DNA from: Azospirillum oryzae
GTDB lineage: Bacteria; Pseudomonadota; Alphaproteobacteria; Azospirillales; Azospirillaceae
Reading direction: 5' to 3'
Length of the DNA: 64,000 bases
NCBI RefSeq assembly: GCF_900177515.1
Contig: NZ_FXAK01000010.1
Location: 496,001-560,000 of the forward strand
How positions within the stretch are numbered: position 1 is the stretch's first letter; each line of letters opens with the position of its first letter. Below are positions 54,253 through 63,188 of this stretch, piece by piece. A program made the position numbers and the translations under genes. The notes beneath the pieces were generated by a model. It saw only the letters and a program-made list of their open reading frames with translations. It had not been told where the DNA came from and made no database searches.

Positions 54253-55266
54253 TCACTCCGCCGGCTGGCGCCCTTCGACATAGCCCTTGCGCAGCTGCTC
54301 CTGATACCAGCGGCGGTGATGCTCCATCGCCCAGTTCTCGTCGACCTCGCCGCAGCCCATGGCGTCGAAGGCGCCTTCCATGCCGATGGTGCCGATGTAG
54401 ATGTGACCGATCACCGCAGCGATCAGCGCCGCCGCCAGCAGCCCGTGGATGACATGGATGATCTGCATCCCGCCGATCCCGGTGAAGACGAAGGGCACCA
54501 TCATCAGATAGCCGGTGGCCGCCAGCGCCATGCCGCCCAGCACGATGCTCCAGAACACCATCTTCTGCCCGGCGTTGAAGCGCCCGGCCTCAGGATGGTG
54601 GCCGCCGGCCTTGGACAAGAGGCCGCCGGCCGTCCTGATCCAAATCCAGTCGGCCTTCTCCGGCACATTGTCGCGCAGCCACAGCGCCAGGATCATCACC
54701 AGCCCGACGACGAAGGGCACGCTGACGAAATTGTGGATCGACTTCGAATACTCCGCCAGCGGCGTGAAGGCCTGATGGCCGATCAGCGGGATCAGCAGCG
54801 GCCGGCCGAAGGTCAGGATCACCCCGGTCAGCGCCATGGTCAGGAAGCTGACCGCCGTCGTCCAATGGGCGAAGCGGTCCGCCCAGTTGAAGCGCAGCAC
54901 CAGCCGCCCCGCCTTGCCGCCATGGATTCGGATGGTACCGCGATAGAGGAAGAAGGCCGCCAGCACGACGATCATGCCGATGGCCAGCCCGCCGATCGCC
55001 AGCCGCAGCGTATGGGTGCGCCACTCCCGCCATTCCCGCCCTTCCGGCTGGACCAGCACCGCCAGCTTCTCGTCCGGAATGCTGACGCGGCCGACCACCT
55101 TGTCGTCCTGCGGGACGTAGAGCGGCACCTGCTCCTTGGTGGTCGGCGAACTGGGGCCGGGCACCTGGGTGAGTTGCGCTTGTGCGAAAGTCGGAGCGGC
55201 CAGACCAGCAACGGCCATCAGGGCGATCAGCAGCAGGGCGTGCAGGGGGCGCATGGTGGGGCGCAT
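54253..55266 (-). CDS. Formate dehydrogenase gamma subunit (cytochrome b)
   Basis: About 337 residues from the ATG at 55266. A signal-peptide-like start (PLHALLLIALMAVAGLAAPTFAQ) precedes an extra N-terminal region, then four or so membrane helices: GGLAIGMIVVLAAFFLY, FAHWTTAVSFLTMALTG (haem-ligand His), FVVGLVMILALWLRD and VIHGLLAAALIAAVIGHIYIGTIG (second haem His). It passes electrons from the beta subunit to quinone. It is last gene of the operon, separated from the beta gene by a 100-base repeat. Confidence 0.92.
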   Translation of the reverse strand: MRPTMRPLHALLLIALMAVAGLAAPTFAQAQLTQVPGPSSPTTKEQVPLYVPQDDKVVGRVSIPDEKLAVLVQPEGREWREWRTHTLRLAIGGLAIGMIVVLAAFFLYRGTIRIHGGKAGRLVLRFNWADRFAHWTTAVSFLTMALTGVILTFGRPLLIPLIGHQAFTPLAEYSKSIHNFVSVPFVVGLVMILALWLRDNVPEKADWIWIRTAGGLLSKAGGHHPEAGRFNAGQKMVFWSIVLGGMALAATGYLMMVPFVFTGIGGMQIIHVIHGLLAAALIAAVIGHIYIGTIGMEGAFDAMGCGEVDENWAMEHHRRWYQEQLRKGYVEGRQPAE

Positions 55267-55307
55267 GGGTTGGGTCTCCCGGTTAGGCGACTTCTTTGCT
55301 TCACTTG

Positions 55308-55412
55308 CCCCCACCTAACCTCCCCCGCTGGGCAGGGGAGGGACTGCCGCCACTCTCCCGAACAAGCGCGTGTCCCCTCCCCCGCCCAGCGGGGGAGGGT
55401 TTAGGGTGGGGG
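55308..55412. repeat. Palindromic repeat between the beta and gamma genes
   Basis: The segment CCCCCACCTAACCTCCCCCG starting at 55308 and its inverted copy ending at 55412 (GGGGGAGGGTTTAGGGTGGG, 55390-55409) flank a spacer. GCTGGGC / GCCCAGC adds to the stem. This wording belongs to a dispersed GC-rich repeat common in Azospirillum-like genomes. As RNA it could form a hairpin within the formate dehydrogenase transcript. Confidence 0.65.
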
Positions 55413-55428
55413 TATCGTCAGCCGACCC

Positions 55429-56064
55429 TCACGCCCCTCCCGTCCCCGGCCCGCCGGGCGCGAAGGGGGAGCCGCGGTCGTTGCGGCCGTAGGCGGTGGA
55501 CCAGCCGGGAGCACCGGAGCCGTAGCCGCGCCGCACCGACCGCTCCTGATAGATGTCGGCCAGGATGGCGCCGTCGCCGGCCATCAGCGCGCGGGTGGAG
55601 CACATCTCCGCACAGAGCGGCAGCTTGCCCTCGGCCAGCCGGTTGGCGCCGTATTTCTGGTACTCCTCGACGCTGCCGTCCGGTTCGGGACCGCCGGCGC
55701 AGAAGGTGCATTTGTCCATCTTGCCGCGGCTGCCGAAGTCGGTGGTGCGCGGGTATTGCGGCGCGCCGAACGGGCAGGCGTAGAAGCAGTAGCCGCAGCC
55801 GATGCACAGGTCCTTGCTGTGCAGAACCACCCCGTCGGCGGTCTGCAGGAAGCAGTCGACCGGGCACACCGCGGCGCAGGGCGGGTCGTTGCAATGCATG
55901 CAGGCCATGGAGATCGACCGCTCGCCGGGCTTGCCGTCGTTCAGCGTGACCAGCCGGCGGCGGTTGATGCCCCAGGGCACCTCATGCTCGTTCTTGCAGG
56001 CGGTGACGCAGGCGTTGCATTCGATGCAGCGTTCCGAATCGCACAGGAACTTCATCCGGGCCAT
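55429..56064 (-). CDS. Formate dehydrogenase beta subunit (four 4Fe-4S clusters)
   Basis: A 211-residue electron-transfer subunit. Four cysteine groups are visible: CIECNACVTACKNE, CMHCNDPPCAAVCPVDC, CIGCGYCFYACPFG and CTFCAGG ... LCAEMC. The first groups resemble those of FdnH, but the chain ends in a Gly/Pro-rich tail without the C-terminal membrane anchor of E. coli FdnH, so docking relies on the gamma subunit. It is 20 bases after the alpha gene's stop. Confidence 0.93.
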   Translation of the reverse strand: MARMKFLCDSERCIECNACVTACKNEHEVPWGINRRRLVTLNDGKPGERSISMACMHCNDPPCAAVCPVDCFLQTADGVVLHSKDLCIGCGYCFYACPFGAPQYPRTTDFGSRGKMDKCTFCAGGPEPDGSVEEYQKYGANRLAEGKLPLCAEMCSTRALMAGDGAILADIYQERSVRRGYGSGAPGWSTAYGRNDRGSPFAPGGPGTGGA

Positions 56065-56084
56065 GTCTGATCAGCTCCCGCACG

Positions 56085-59003
56085 TCATGCCGGTTCGACC
56101 CGGCAGAGGGTGACTTTGGTTTCCTGCATGAAGGTGACGGGGTCGTAGCCGTAGGTCGTCACCCCGTTGGCCGGCTCGCCCAGCACGATCGGGTCGGTGT
56201 TGGGCGGGTAGTTGCCGCGCAGACTGTCGCCGCGCCAGAAACCGGAGAAGTGGAAGGGCAGGAACACCGTGCCGCTGCCGACGCGGTCGGTCACCAGCGC
56301 CTTGACCTTGGCCTTGCTGCCGTCCTCCGGCCCATGGATCCAGACCCAGGCGCCATCCCTGATGCCCAGCCCTTCGGCGTCCTTGGTGTTGATCTCCGCG
56401 AACATCGACTGCTGCAGCTCGGCCAGCCACGGATTCGACCGGGTTTCCTCGCCGCCGCCCTCATACTCGACCAGCCGGCCGGAGGTCAGGATCATCGGGA
56501 AGCGCTGGCGCAGGTCGCTGTCCGCCACCTTGAACTGGAGGGAGCGGGCAAGCTGGACCAGACGGAAGTCGCGCCGGTCCTCGATGGCCGGGAAGGCCTT
56601 CACCAGATCGGGGCGCGGGGAATAGATCGGCTCGCGATGGATCGGCACCGGGTCGGGCAGGTTCCAGGCGACGGCGCGCGCCTTGGCGTTGCCGTGCGGC
56701 ACGCAGCCATGCTTCAGCGCCACCCGGATGATGCCCATCGACAGGTCGGTCTGCCAGCTGACATTGTCCACCTCGGCCCCGCCGCCGCCGATGGCCTGGA
56801 TGACGCGCATCTCGTCGGGCGTCAGATCCTTGTCCCAGCCCAGCTTCCTCAGCACGGCCATGGTGAATTCGGGATAGCCGTCCTCGATCTCCGACCCCTT
56901 CGAATAGGAGCCGTCGGCCAGCAGCGAGACGCCGTTGCGCTCCACCCCGAAGCGGGCGCGGAAGACGCCGCCGCCGTCCATCACATGCTTGGAGGTGTCG
57001 TAGAGCACCGCCGATCCCGGATGCTTGATCTCCGGATGGCCCCAGACCGGCCAGGGCAGGCCGTAATAATCGCCGGCGCAGGGGCCGGAGGAGGCCCGCA
57101 TGGTGATCTTGTCGAAATCGGCCTGATGCTTCATGTGCATCTTCAGCCGTTCCGGCGACTGGCCGGTGGCGCCGATCGACAGGCAGCTGCGGTTCATCTC
57201 CCGCAGGATGTCCTCCGGCACCGGCCGGGTGTCCTCCACCGTGATGTGCTTGAACATCTGGTCGGCGAAGCCCAGCTTGCGCGCCAGCAGGTACATGATG
57301 GTGTAGTCGTCCTTCGATTCGAAGATCGGCTCCACCACCTTCTCCCCCCACTGCATCGAGCGGTTGGAGCAGGTGCGCGACCCGTCGGTCTCGAACTGGG
57401 TGCAGGCCGGCAGGATGTAGGTGCCGTTGCGCCGCTCCTTGATCGCCGCGAAGGTGGTCGGGTGCGGATCGGCGATGACCAGCAGGCTCAGCTTCTCCAG
57501 CCCCTTCACCATGTCCGGCATGCGGGTGACGGTGTTGCCGCCATGGCCGAAGCACATCATGGCGCGCAAGGGGCTGGGCTGGTCGATGTCGCCCGGCTTG
57601 GCCAGCACCGCGTCGAACCAGCGCGTGGTCGGGATGCCCTTGGCCTCCATCAGGTCCTTGGAGGCGAAGCGGCCCTTCAGATAGTCGTACTCGACGTCCC
57701 AGGCGCGGGCGAAATGCTTCCACGCCCCTTCCGCCAGTCCGTAATAGGCGGGCAGCGTGCTGACGTCGAGGCCGAAGTCGGTGGCGCCCTGCACGTTGCA
57801 GTGGCCGCGATAGATGTTGGCGCCGCCGCCGGCCACGCCGATGTTGCCCAGCGCCAGCTGCAGGATCGACAGGGCGCGGACGTTGGCGGTGCCGACGGTG
57901 TGCTGGGTGACGCCCATGCACCAGATCACCGTGCTGGGCTTGTTCTTCGCAATCACCTCCGCCACCCGGCGAACCTGGGCGCCGGGGACGCCGGTCACCC
58001 GCTCCACCTCCTCGGGAGTCCATTTCTTCACCTCGGCGCGGATTTCATCCATGCCGTAGACGCGCTGGCGGATGTATTCCTTGTCCTCCCAGCCGTTTTC
58101 GAAGATGTGCCACAGCAGGCCCCAGGCGATGGGGATGTCGGTACCGGGGCGGATGCGGACATATTCGGTGGCGTGGGCGGCGGTGCGGGTGAAGCGCGGG
58201 TCGATGACGATGAAGGGCGCGCGGTTGTGCTCCTTGCCGCGCAGCATGTGCTGCATCGACACCGGGTGCGCCTCCGCCGGGTTGCCGCCGACGATCAGCA
58301 GCGCCTTGGAGTTCTGGATGTCGTTGTAGCTGTTGGTCATGGCGCCGTAGCCCCACGTGTTCGCCACGCCGGCGACTGTGGTGGAATGGCAGATGCGCGC
58401 CTGATGGTCGACGTTGTTGGTCCCCCAGAAGGCCGCCAGCTTGCGGTAGAGATAGGCGCCCTCGTTGGAGAACTTCGCCGAGCCCAGCCAGAACACCGCG
58501 TCCGGCCCCGACGCCTGCCGGATCTCCATCAACTGGTTGCCGATCTCCTCGATCGCCTGGTCCCAGGCGATGCGCTGCCACACGCCGTCGACCAGCTTCA
58601 GCGGGTATTTGACCCGGCGGGTGCCCTTTGTCAGCTCACGCACCGACGCGCCCTTGGCGCAGTGGGTGCCCTGGTTGATCGGGCTTTCCCAGCCCGGCTC
58701 CTGCCCGACCCAGACGCCGTTCTGCACCTCGGCGATCACCGTGCAGCCGACGGAGCAGTGGGTGCAGACATTCTTGCGCGTCACCACCTCGATGTTCGGC
58801 AGGATGGGACCGGCTTCGGCCTTGCGGATCATCGCGCCCGGCAGCGCGCCGACGGCGGCGATGCCGCCCGCGGCAAGGCCGGAGCGGCGCAGGAAGCCGC
58901 GGCGGCTGACGCCCGACTCCAGGCTGTCGGCCAGCGCGGCGACCAGACCGGAGCGCTTGTTGCCTGTCGATTTCGCCGAGCTGCGTTTGACCAGCATGGA
59001 CAC
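56085..59003 (-). CDS. Formate dehydrogenase alpha subunit (molybdopterin enzyme)
   Basis: 972 residues. A twin-arginine signal (SRRGFLRR near 33-40) directs export. The [4Fe-4S] ligands are Cys80, 83, 87 and 115 (CTHCSVGCTV ... THCAKG). The metal ligand is Cys205 followed by His206 in ARICHSTTV, where E. coli FdnG has selenocysteine. Molybdopterin domains follow (GGNPAEAHPV, CMGVTQHTVGTANVRA). It oxidises formate to CO2. Cys replacement removes the need for the selenium machinery. Confidence 0.96.
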   Translation of the reverse strand: MSMLVKRSSAKSTGNKRSGLVAALADSLESGVSRRGFLRRSGLAAGGIAAVGALPGAMIRKAEAGPILPNIEVVTRKNVCTHCSVGCTVIAEVQNGVWVGQEPGWESPINQGTHCAKGASVRELTKGTRRVKYPLKLVDGVWQRIAWDQAIEEIGNQLMEIRQASGPDAVFWLGSAKFSNEGAYLYRKLAAFWGTNNVDHQARICHSTTVAGVANTWGYGAMTNSYNDIQNSKALLIVGGNPAEAHPVSMQHMLRGKEHNRAPFIVIDPRFTRTAAHATEYVRIRPGTDIPIAWGLLWHIFENGWEDKEYIRQRVYGMDEIRAEVKKWTPEEVERVTGVPGAQVRRVAEVIAKNKPSTVIWCMGVTQHTVGTANVRALSILQLALGNIGVAGGGANIYRGHCNVQGATDFGLDVSTLPAYYGLAEGAWKHFARAWDVEYDYLKGRFASKDLMEAKGIPTTRWFDAVLAKPGDIDQPSPLRAMMCFGHGGNTVTRMPDMVKGLEKLSLLVIADPHPTTFAAIKERRNGTYILPACTQFETDGSRTCSNRSMQWGEKVVEPIFESKDDYTIMYLLARKLGFADQMFKHITVEDTRPVPEDILREMNRSCLSIGATGQSPERLKMHMKHQADFDKITMRASSGPCAGDYYGLPWPVWGHPEIKHPGSAVLYDTSKHVMDGGGVFRARFGVERNGVSLLADGSYSKGSEIEDGYPEFTMAVLRKLGWDKDLTPDEMRVIQAIGGGGAEVDNVSWQTDLSMGIIRVALKHGCVPHGNAKARAVAWNLPDPVPIHREPIYSPRPDLVKAFPAIEDRRDFRLVQLARSLQFKVADSDLRQRFPMILTSGRLVEYEGGGEETRSNPWLAELQQSMFAEINTKDAEGLGIRDGAWVWIHGPEDGSKAKVKALVTDRVGSGTVFLPFHFSGFWRGDSLRGNYPPNTDPIVLGEPANGVTTYGYDPVTFMQETKVTLCRVEPA

Positions 59004-59016
59004 CCTCCGGATCGCC

Positions 59017-59226
59017 CTACAGGCGGTTCAGCGCGTAGAAGCGCTTGACGTGTTCGGTTTCGCGGTAGCGGGTCTTCACCTGCTCCTGCGGCGATTCCAT
59101 CGCCTGCGCCTCCTCGCCCGCCGGCAGCACGGCGACCGCGGCGGCACCCGCGGCGCCGAGGCCCAGCGTCTTCAGGATGTCGCGGCGCTGCAGGGGATTG
59201 CGCGGGGGTTCTGGCGGCGTCTTCAT
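59017..59226 (-). CDS. Formate dehydrogenase region Tat-signal protein
   Basis: A 69-residue protein made mostly of a twin-arginine signal: RRDILKTLGLGAAGAAAVAVL is preceded by NPLQ and followed by a short charged tail (QVKTRYRETEHVKRFYALNRL). It matches the small Tat-target proteins encoded beside formate dehydrogenase genes. Its exact role is not known. The start overlaps the stop of the chaperone gene (ATGA), and the alpha gene follows after 13 bases. Confidence 0.85.
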   Translation of the reverse strand: MKTPPEPPRNPLQRRDILKTLGLGAAGAAAVAVLPAGEEAQAMESPQEQVKTRYRETEHVKRFYALNRL

Positions 59227-59831
59227 GCGTCGGCCTCCTCCAGCAGGTCGGTTTGTCTATTGAGGGCTTCCTGTTCGATCTCCAGGAACAGGCGGCCGAT
59301 GGTGCCGACCGGGCGGTAGAGGCCGGCCGCCTCCGCCCCCTCCAGATCTTGGAAGAAGCGGTCCGCCCAGGGCGTCAGATGGCTGTCCAGCATGTGGCGC
59401 TGCACCGCCGGATCGGCCCCCTCGCGGATCAACACCGCCATCACGTCGCAGAGTGCGGCGATGTGGTCCTCCGGCTCCGACACGTCGGGCGCGCGCTCAA
59501 GCCCCAGCGCCTGCAGGTCGGCGCGCAGGGCCGACAGCGGCCGGTCGGTCAGGAAGCCCGTGCGGTAGAAGGAGGCATAGGGCACCAGCTCGCCCTGGAC
59601 GACGCCGATGAACAGCGCGTTGAACTCCCGCTCCGCCGCTTGGGCATCGGTCGCGCGGGCGCGGGCGGCCAGATCGTCGAAGGCGCGGCCGATCGGCGTC
59701 GCATCGCCGGCAAGGCCGCCCAGCAGCGCAAGCAGGTCGGCGCCCGGTGGGGCGGCCAGTGTCAGCGCCAGCAGCCGGTAGACGTCGGCGCGCAAACCAT
59801 CCGCGCCGCTTTCCGGATCATGAACCGTCAT
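59223..59831 (-). CDS. TorD/DmsD-like chaperone for formate dehydrogenase
   Basis: About 202 residues from the ATG at 59831 (GGGAG upstream). It is helical, with the family's VYRLLALTLAAPPGADLL at the start, YASFYRTGFLTDRPL near 100 and EPEDHIAALCDVMAVL near 120. Such chaperones hold Tat-exported molybdoenzymes until the cofactor is in place. It is the first gene of the operon running to the gamma subunit. A further 21 residues upstream are possible but unlikely. Confidence 0.88.
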   Translation of the reverse strand: MTVHDPESGADGLRADVYRLLALTLAAPPGADLLALLGGLAGDATPIGRAFDDLAARARATDAQAAEREFNALFIGVVQGELVPYASFYRTGFLTDRPLSALRADLQALGLERAPDVSEPEDHIAALCDVMAVLIREGADPAVQRHMLDSHLTPWADRFFQDLEGAEAAGLYRPVGTIGRLFLEIEQEALNRQTDLLEEADA

Positions 59832-59972
59832 CACACTCCCGCAAACCGCTCCGGAATCCTGTTCGAATGCCATCACTGGCCCGAACATGGACAACGCCCG
59901 GCAGGACCAAAGGTTGCCTTCGCCGTTCGGGGCAACCCGGTCGGGCTCATCCCTTTTTCCCTGTCTGAGCGA

Positions 59973-60161
59973 TCATTCCTGACGGTCGGCCTGCGGTCGG
60001 CCGGAGAAGTTGCGGTGTTCGATCGACGCCTCCTCCCCCACCCGCGCGCCGCTTGAAGCGAAGGTCTCGTCGGCGCTGCGGGCGAACAGGCTCGGCAGGA
60101 TCGCCCAGGCACCACCGGCCAGGACGAGGATGGCGACGAGCGCGGCGAGGAAGGCTTTCAT
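59973..60161 (-). CDS. Small membrane-anchored protein, 62 aa
   Basis: The frame starts at the ATG at 60161 with GGAG 9 bases upstream. It has a signal anchor (FLAALVAILVLAGGAWAILP) and a hydrophilic tail (SLFARSADETFASSGARVGE). No family is recognised. It lies 141 bases upstream of the chaperone gene on the same strand, so may be transcribed with the formate dehydrogenase operon. Confidence 0.55.
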   Translation of the reverse strand: MKAFLAALVAILVLAGGAWAILPSLFARSADETFASSGARVGEEASIEHRNFSGRPQADRQE

Positions 60162-60289
60162 CGGCTGAACTCCGGACAGCACTGACCGGGGCGAGGCCAC
60201 GCTGCCGACCTCGCCCACGCCATACACAACGCCGCCCGCGCCGGATTGTTTCCATTCCATCTTTTCCGCCCGATCTTTTCCGCTTGATA

Positions 60290-60329
60290 TGCTCTTATAG
60301 AGCACATATGGTTTTACTCAGAACGAGCA
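60290..60329. promoter_or_regulatory. Tandem palindromes upstream of nadA
   Basis: TGCTC-N5-GAGCA at 60290-60304 and TACTC-N5-GAGCA at 60315-60329 are two near-identical palindromes with centres 25 bases apart. They end 17 bases before the nadA start, in a locally AT-rich promoter-like stretch. Control by a NAD-synthesis repressor (a NadQ-type protein is known in alphaproteobacteria) is inferred, not shown. Confidence 0.6.
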
Positions 60330-60346
60330 TAGAGCGGAGCACACCG

Positions 60347-61357
60347 ATGCCCGAGGTCGCCGAACTCGCCTACACCCCCGCCGTCGCTGCGGCGACCGCG
60401 CCGATCTACGACCGGATGAAGCGCGTCGTGCCGGCCATCGAATGGCCCTTCCACGCGCCGCTGGTCCACGCCATCAACGAGCTGAAGCGCGAACGCAACG
60501 CCGTCATCCTGGCGCACAACTACCAGACGCCGGAGATCTTCCACGGCGTGGCCGACATCGTCGGCGACAGCCTGGCGCTGGCCGCCAAGGCGACGCAAAC
60601 CGACGCCGACGTCATCGTTCTGGCGGGCGTTCATTTCATGGCGGAGACGGCGAAGCTGCTGAACCCGGCCAAGACGGTGCTGATCCCCAGCCGCAACGCC
60701 GGCTGCTCGCTGGCCGACAGCATCACCGCCGCCGACGTGCGGCTCCTGCGCGAGGCGCATCCCGGCGTGCCGGTGGTCGCCTACGTCAACACCTCGGCCG
60801 AGGTGAAGGCGGAGGTCGACATCTGCTGCACCTCCGGCAACGCGGTGGAGGTGGTGGAATCGCTGGGCGTCGACCGGGTGATCTTCTTGCCCGACGAATA
60901 TCTGGCGAAGTACGTCGCGACCCAGACCAAGGTCGAGATCATCGCCTGGAAGGGCCATTGCGAGGTGCATGAGCGCTTCACCGGCGCCGAGATCGAGGAT
61001 TTCCGCCGCCGTTTCGACCGGCTGACCGTGATCGCCCACCCGGAATGCCCGCCCGACGTGCTGGAGGCCGCCGATTTCGTCGGCTCCACCGCCCGGATGA
61101 TCGACTTCGTCGGCTCGGAGAAGCCGCCGCGGGTGCTGATGGTCACCGAATGCTCGATGAGCGACAACGTCGCCGCCGCCTCGCCCGAGACGGAGTTCGT
61201 GCGCCCCTGCAACCTGTGCCCGCACATGAAGACGGTGACCCTGTCGGGCATCCTGGAGTCGCTGCAGACCCTGGAACCGCGCGTCGAGATCCCCGACGCG
61301 CTCGCCGCCCGCGCCCGCCGCTCCGTGGAACGCATGCTGGCGGTGAAGCCGAAGTGA
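60347..61357 (+). CDS. nadA: Quinolinate synthase NadA
   Basis: 336 residues from the ATG at 60347 (GGAG upstream). The enzyme condenses iminoaspartate with dihydroxyacetone phosphate. The [4Fe-4S] cysteines occur in CCTSGNAVEVV, RVLMVTECSMSDN and RPCNLCPHMK, and the substrate region includes ILAHNYQTPEIFHGVADIVGDSL. It heads nadA-nadB-nadC. A long GC-rich inverted repeat separates it from nadB. Confidence 0.96.
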   Translation: MPEVAELAYTPAVAAATAPIYDRMKRVVPAIEWPFHAPLVHAINELKRERNAVILAHNYQTPEIFHGVADIVGDSLALAAKATQTDADVIVLAGVHFMAETAKLLNPAKTVLIPSRNAGCSLADSITAADVRLLREAHPGVPVVAYVNTSAEVKAEVDICCTSGNAVEVVESLGVDRVIFLPDEYLAKYVATQTKVEIIAWKGHCEVHERFTGAEIEDFRRRFDRLTVIAHPECPPDVLEAADFVGSTARMIDFVGSEKPPRVLMVTECSMSDNVAAASPETEFVRPCNLCPHMKTVTLSGILESLQTLEPRVEIPDALAARARRSVERMLAVKPK

Positions 61358-61370
61358 GTGCGTAGAAAAG

Positions 61371-61531
61371 CCCTCTCCCGCCCCGGGAGAGGGAGGGGAC
61401 CCGCGCCAAAGGCGCGGGGAGGGTGAGGGGTCATCCAAACATGGATTTCTGATCCTCGCCTCGCCCCTCACCCTTCCCATGCTGCGCATGGGCCCCTTCC
61501 CTCTCCCGGGGCGGGAGAGGGAGAGTCAGGA
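61371..61531. repeat. Long inverted repeat between nadA and nadB
   Basis: Arm one (61371-61434, beginning CCCTCTCCCGCCCCGGGAGA) has an inverted counterpart at 61461-61531 (ending GGGGCGGGAGAGGGAG). The arms run for about 65-70 bases with short internal loops, and the spacer is about 26 bases. It is a dispersed GC-rich repeat of the genome and would form a very stable RNA hairpin in the nadA-nadB message. Confidence 0.8.
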
Positions 61532-61538
61532 GTCCCCC

Positions 61539-63188
61539 ATGACCTCCAGCACGCCTTACGATGTCCGCGATGCCGAGGTGATCGTCGTCGGTTCCGGCCT
61601 TGCCGGCATGACCGCCGCCCTGCAACTGGCCCCGCGCGCCGTCACCCTCATCACCAAGACCGCCGGTTTGCCCGGCGGCTCCAGCCTCTATGCCCAGGGC
61701 GGCATCGCCGCCGCCGTCGGCCCAGGCGACCGGCCGGAGGACCATGCCGCCGACACCGTCGCCGCCGGGGCCGGTCTGGTCGACGCCACGATGGCGACCC
61801 TGCTGACCCGCGACGGCGCCGCCCTGGTCCGCCGCCTGCTGGAGAACGGCCTGCCCTTCGACCGCGCCGCCGACGGCTCGCCGCTGCTGGGCCGCGAGGC
61901 CGCGCATGGCGCCGCCCGCATCGTCCATGCCGGGGGTGACGCCACCGGGCGAACGCTGGTCACCGCCCTGGCCGAGCGCCTGCGCGCCACCCCCTCGGTG
62001 CGGGTGGAGACCGACGCCTTCGCCGTCGATCTCGTCCTCCGCAACGGCCGGGTCTGCGGCCTGCTGGCCTGCCATCCGGAGGGTTGGGTGCTGCACCGCG
62101 CCCCGCGTGTGATCCTGGCGACCGGCGGCATCGGCGCCACCTTCGCCCGCACCACCAACCCGGCGGAGGCCACCGGCGACGGCCTCGCCATTGCCGCGCG
62201 GGCCGGCGCCCGGCTGGCCGACCTGGAGTTCGTGCAGTTCCACCCCACCGCGCTGGCCGTCGATGCCGACCCGGTGCCGCTGCTGACCGAGGCGCTGCGC
62301 GGCGCCGGCGCCCTCCTGCTCGACCACGCCGGCCACCGCTTCATGCCCGACGAGCATCCGCTGGCCGAACTGGCGCCGCGCGACGTGGTCGCCCGCGCCA
62401 TCGGCCGGCGCGTCGCGGCGGGGGAGCCGGTGTTCCTCGACCTGCGCCCGGCGCTGGCTGCCAAGCCGGACGGCTTCCCCACCGTGCTGGCGCTCTGCGC
62501 CGAGCATGGGCTGGATCCCTTCGCCGAGCCGATGCCGGTGGCGCCCGCCGCCCACTACCACATGGGCGGGGTGGTGACCGACGCCGACGGGCGCACCAGC
62601 CTGGAGGGGTTGTGGGCCTGCGGCGAGGTCGCCTGCACCGGCGTCCACGGCGCCAACCGCCTTGCCAGCAATTCCCTGCTGGAGGCGCTGGTCTTCGGCG
62701 CCCGCGTCGCCCGCGACGTGGCGGAGCGCTCCCTGGCGCCGCTGCCGCCCTTCGCCCTGCCCCGCCCGCCGGCGGTCGCCGCCGACGTCAGCCATATCCT
62801 GCTCGACGCCATTGGGGCGGAGGCGCGCAGCGCGCTCTATGACGGCGCCGGGCTGGTCCGCGACGGTCTGGGCCTGCTGGCCGCCCGGCGCAAGCTCGAC
62901 CGACTGGCGGCGGCACTCGACATGCTCCGCTGCGAGGGGGATGACGCCCACGAAGAGGCCAAAGCCCCGCCGGAGATCGTCCGCCAATGGGGCGAGGCGC
63001 GCAACCGGCTGCTGGTCGGCCGGCTGGTCGTCCATGCCGCGCTGGCGCGGGAGGAAAGCCGCGGCGCCCATTGCCGCAGCGACCATCCCCTGCCCAATCC
63101 GGCCTTCACCCGCCGCACCCTGACCCTCAGCGAACTGGCCGGCACCGCCGGTCCCCTGTCCGGAGACGCCGCATGCTGCATCCTCTGA
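61539..63188 (+). CDS. nadB: L-aspartate oxidase NadB
   Basis: About 549 residues from the ATG at 61539 (AGGAGT upstream). The FAD motif VIVVGSGLAGMTAALQL is near 12-28, then GGSSLYAQGGIAAAVG, HAGGDATGRTL, and in the C-terminal half HYHMGGVVTDADGRTS with ACTGVHGANRLASNSLLEALVFG. The enzyme oxidises aspartate to iminoaspartate for NadA. nadC starts inside the last codons (16-base overlap). Confidence 0.95.
   Translation: MTSSTPYDVRDAEVIVVGSGLAGMTAALQLAPRAVTLITKTAGLPGGSSLYAQGGIAAAVGPGDRPEDHAADTVAAGAGLVDATMATLLTRDGAALVRRLLENGLPFDRAADGSPLLGREAAHGAARIVHAGGDATGRTLVTALAERLRATPSVRVETDAFAVDLVLRNGRVCGLLACHPEGWVLHRAPRVILATGGIGATFARTTNPAEATGDGLAIAARAGARLADLEFVQFHPTALAVDADPVPLLTEALRGAGALLLDHAGHRFMPDEHPLAELAPRDVVARAIGRRVAAGEPVFLDLRPALAAKPDGFPTVLALCAEHGLDPFAEPMPVAPAAHYHMGGVVTDADGRTSLEGLWACGEVACTGVHGANRLASNSLLEALVFGARVARDVAERSLAPLPPFALPRPPAVAADVSHILLDAIGAEARSALYDGAGLVRDGLGLLAARRKLDRLAAALDMLRCEGDDAHEEAKAPPEIVRQWGEARNRLLVGRLVVHAALAREESRGAHCRSDHPLPNPAFTRRTLTLSELAGTAGPLSGDAACCIL

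Noticed and set aside
58385..58396. A selenocysteine TGA at the formate dehydrogenase metal-ligand position
   Set aside because: The codon is a normal Cys codon in frame (ARICHS), so no recoding is needed.
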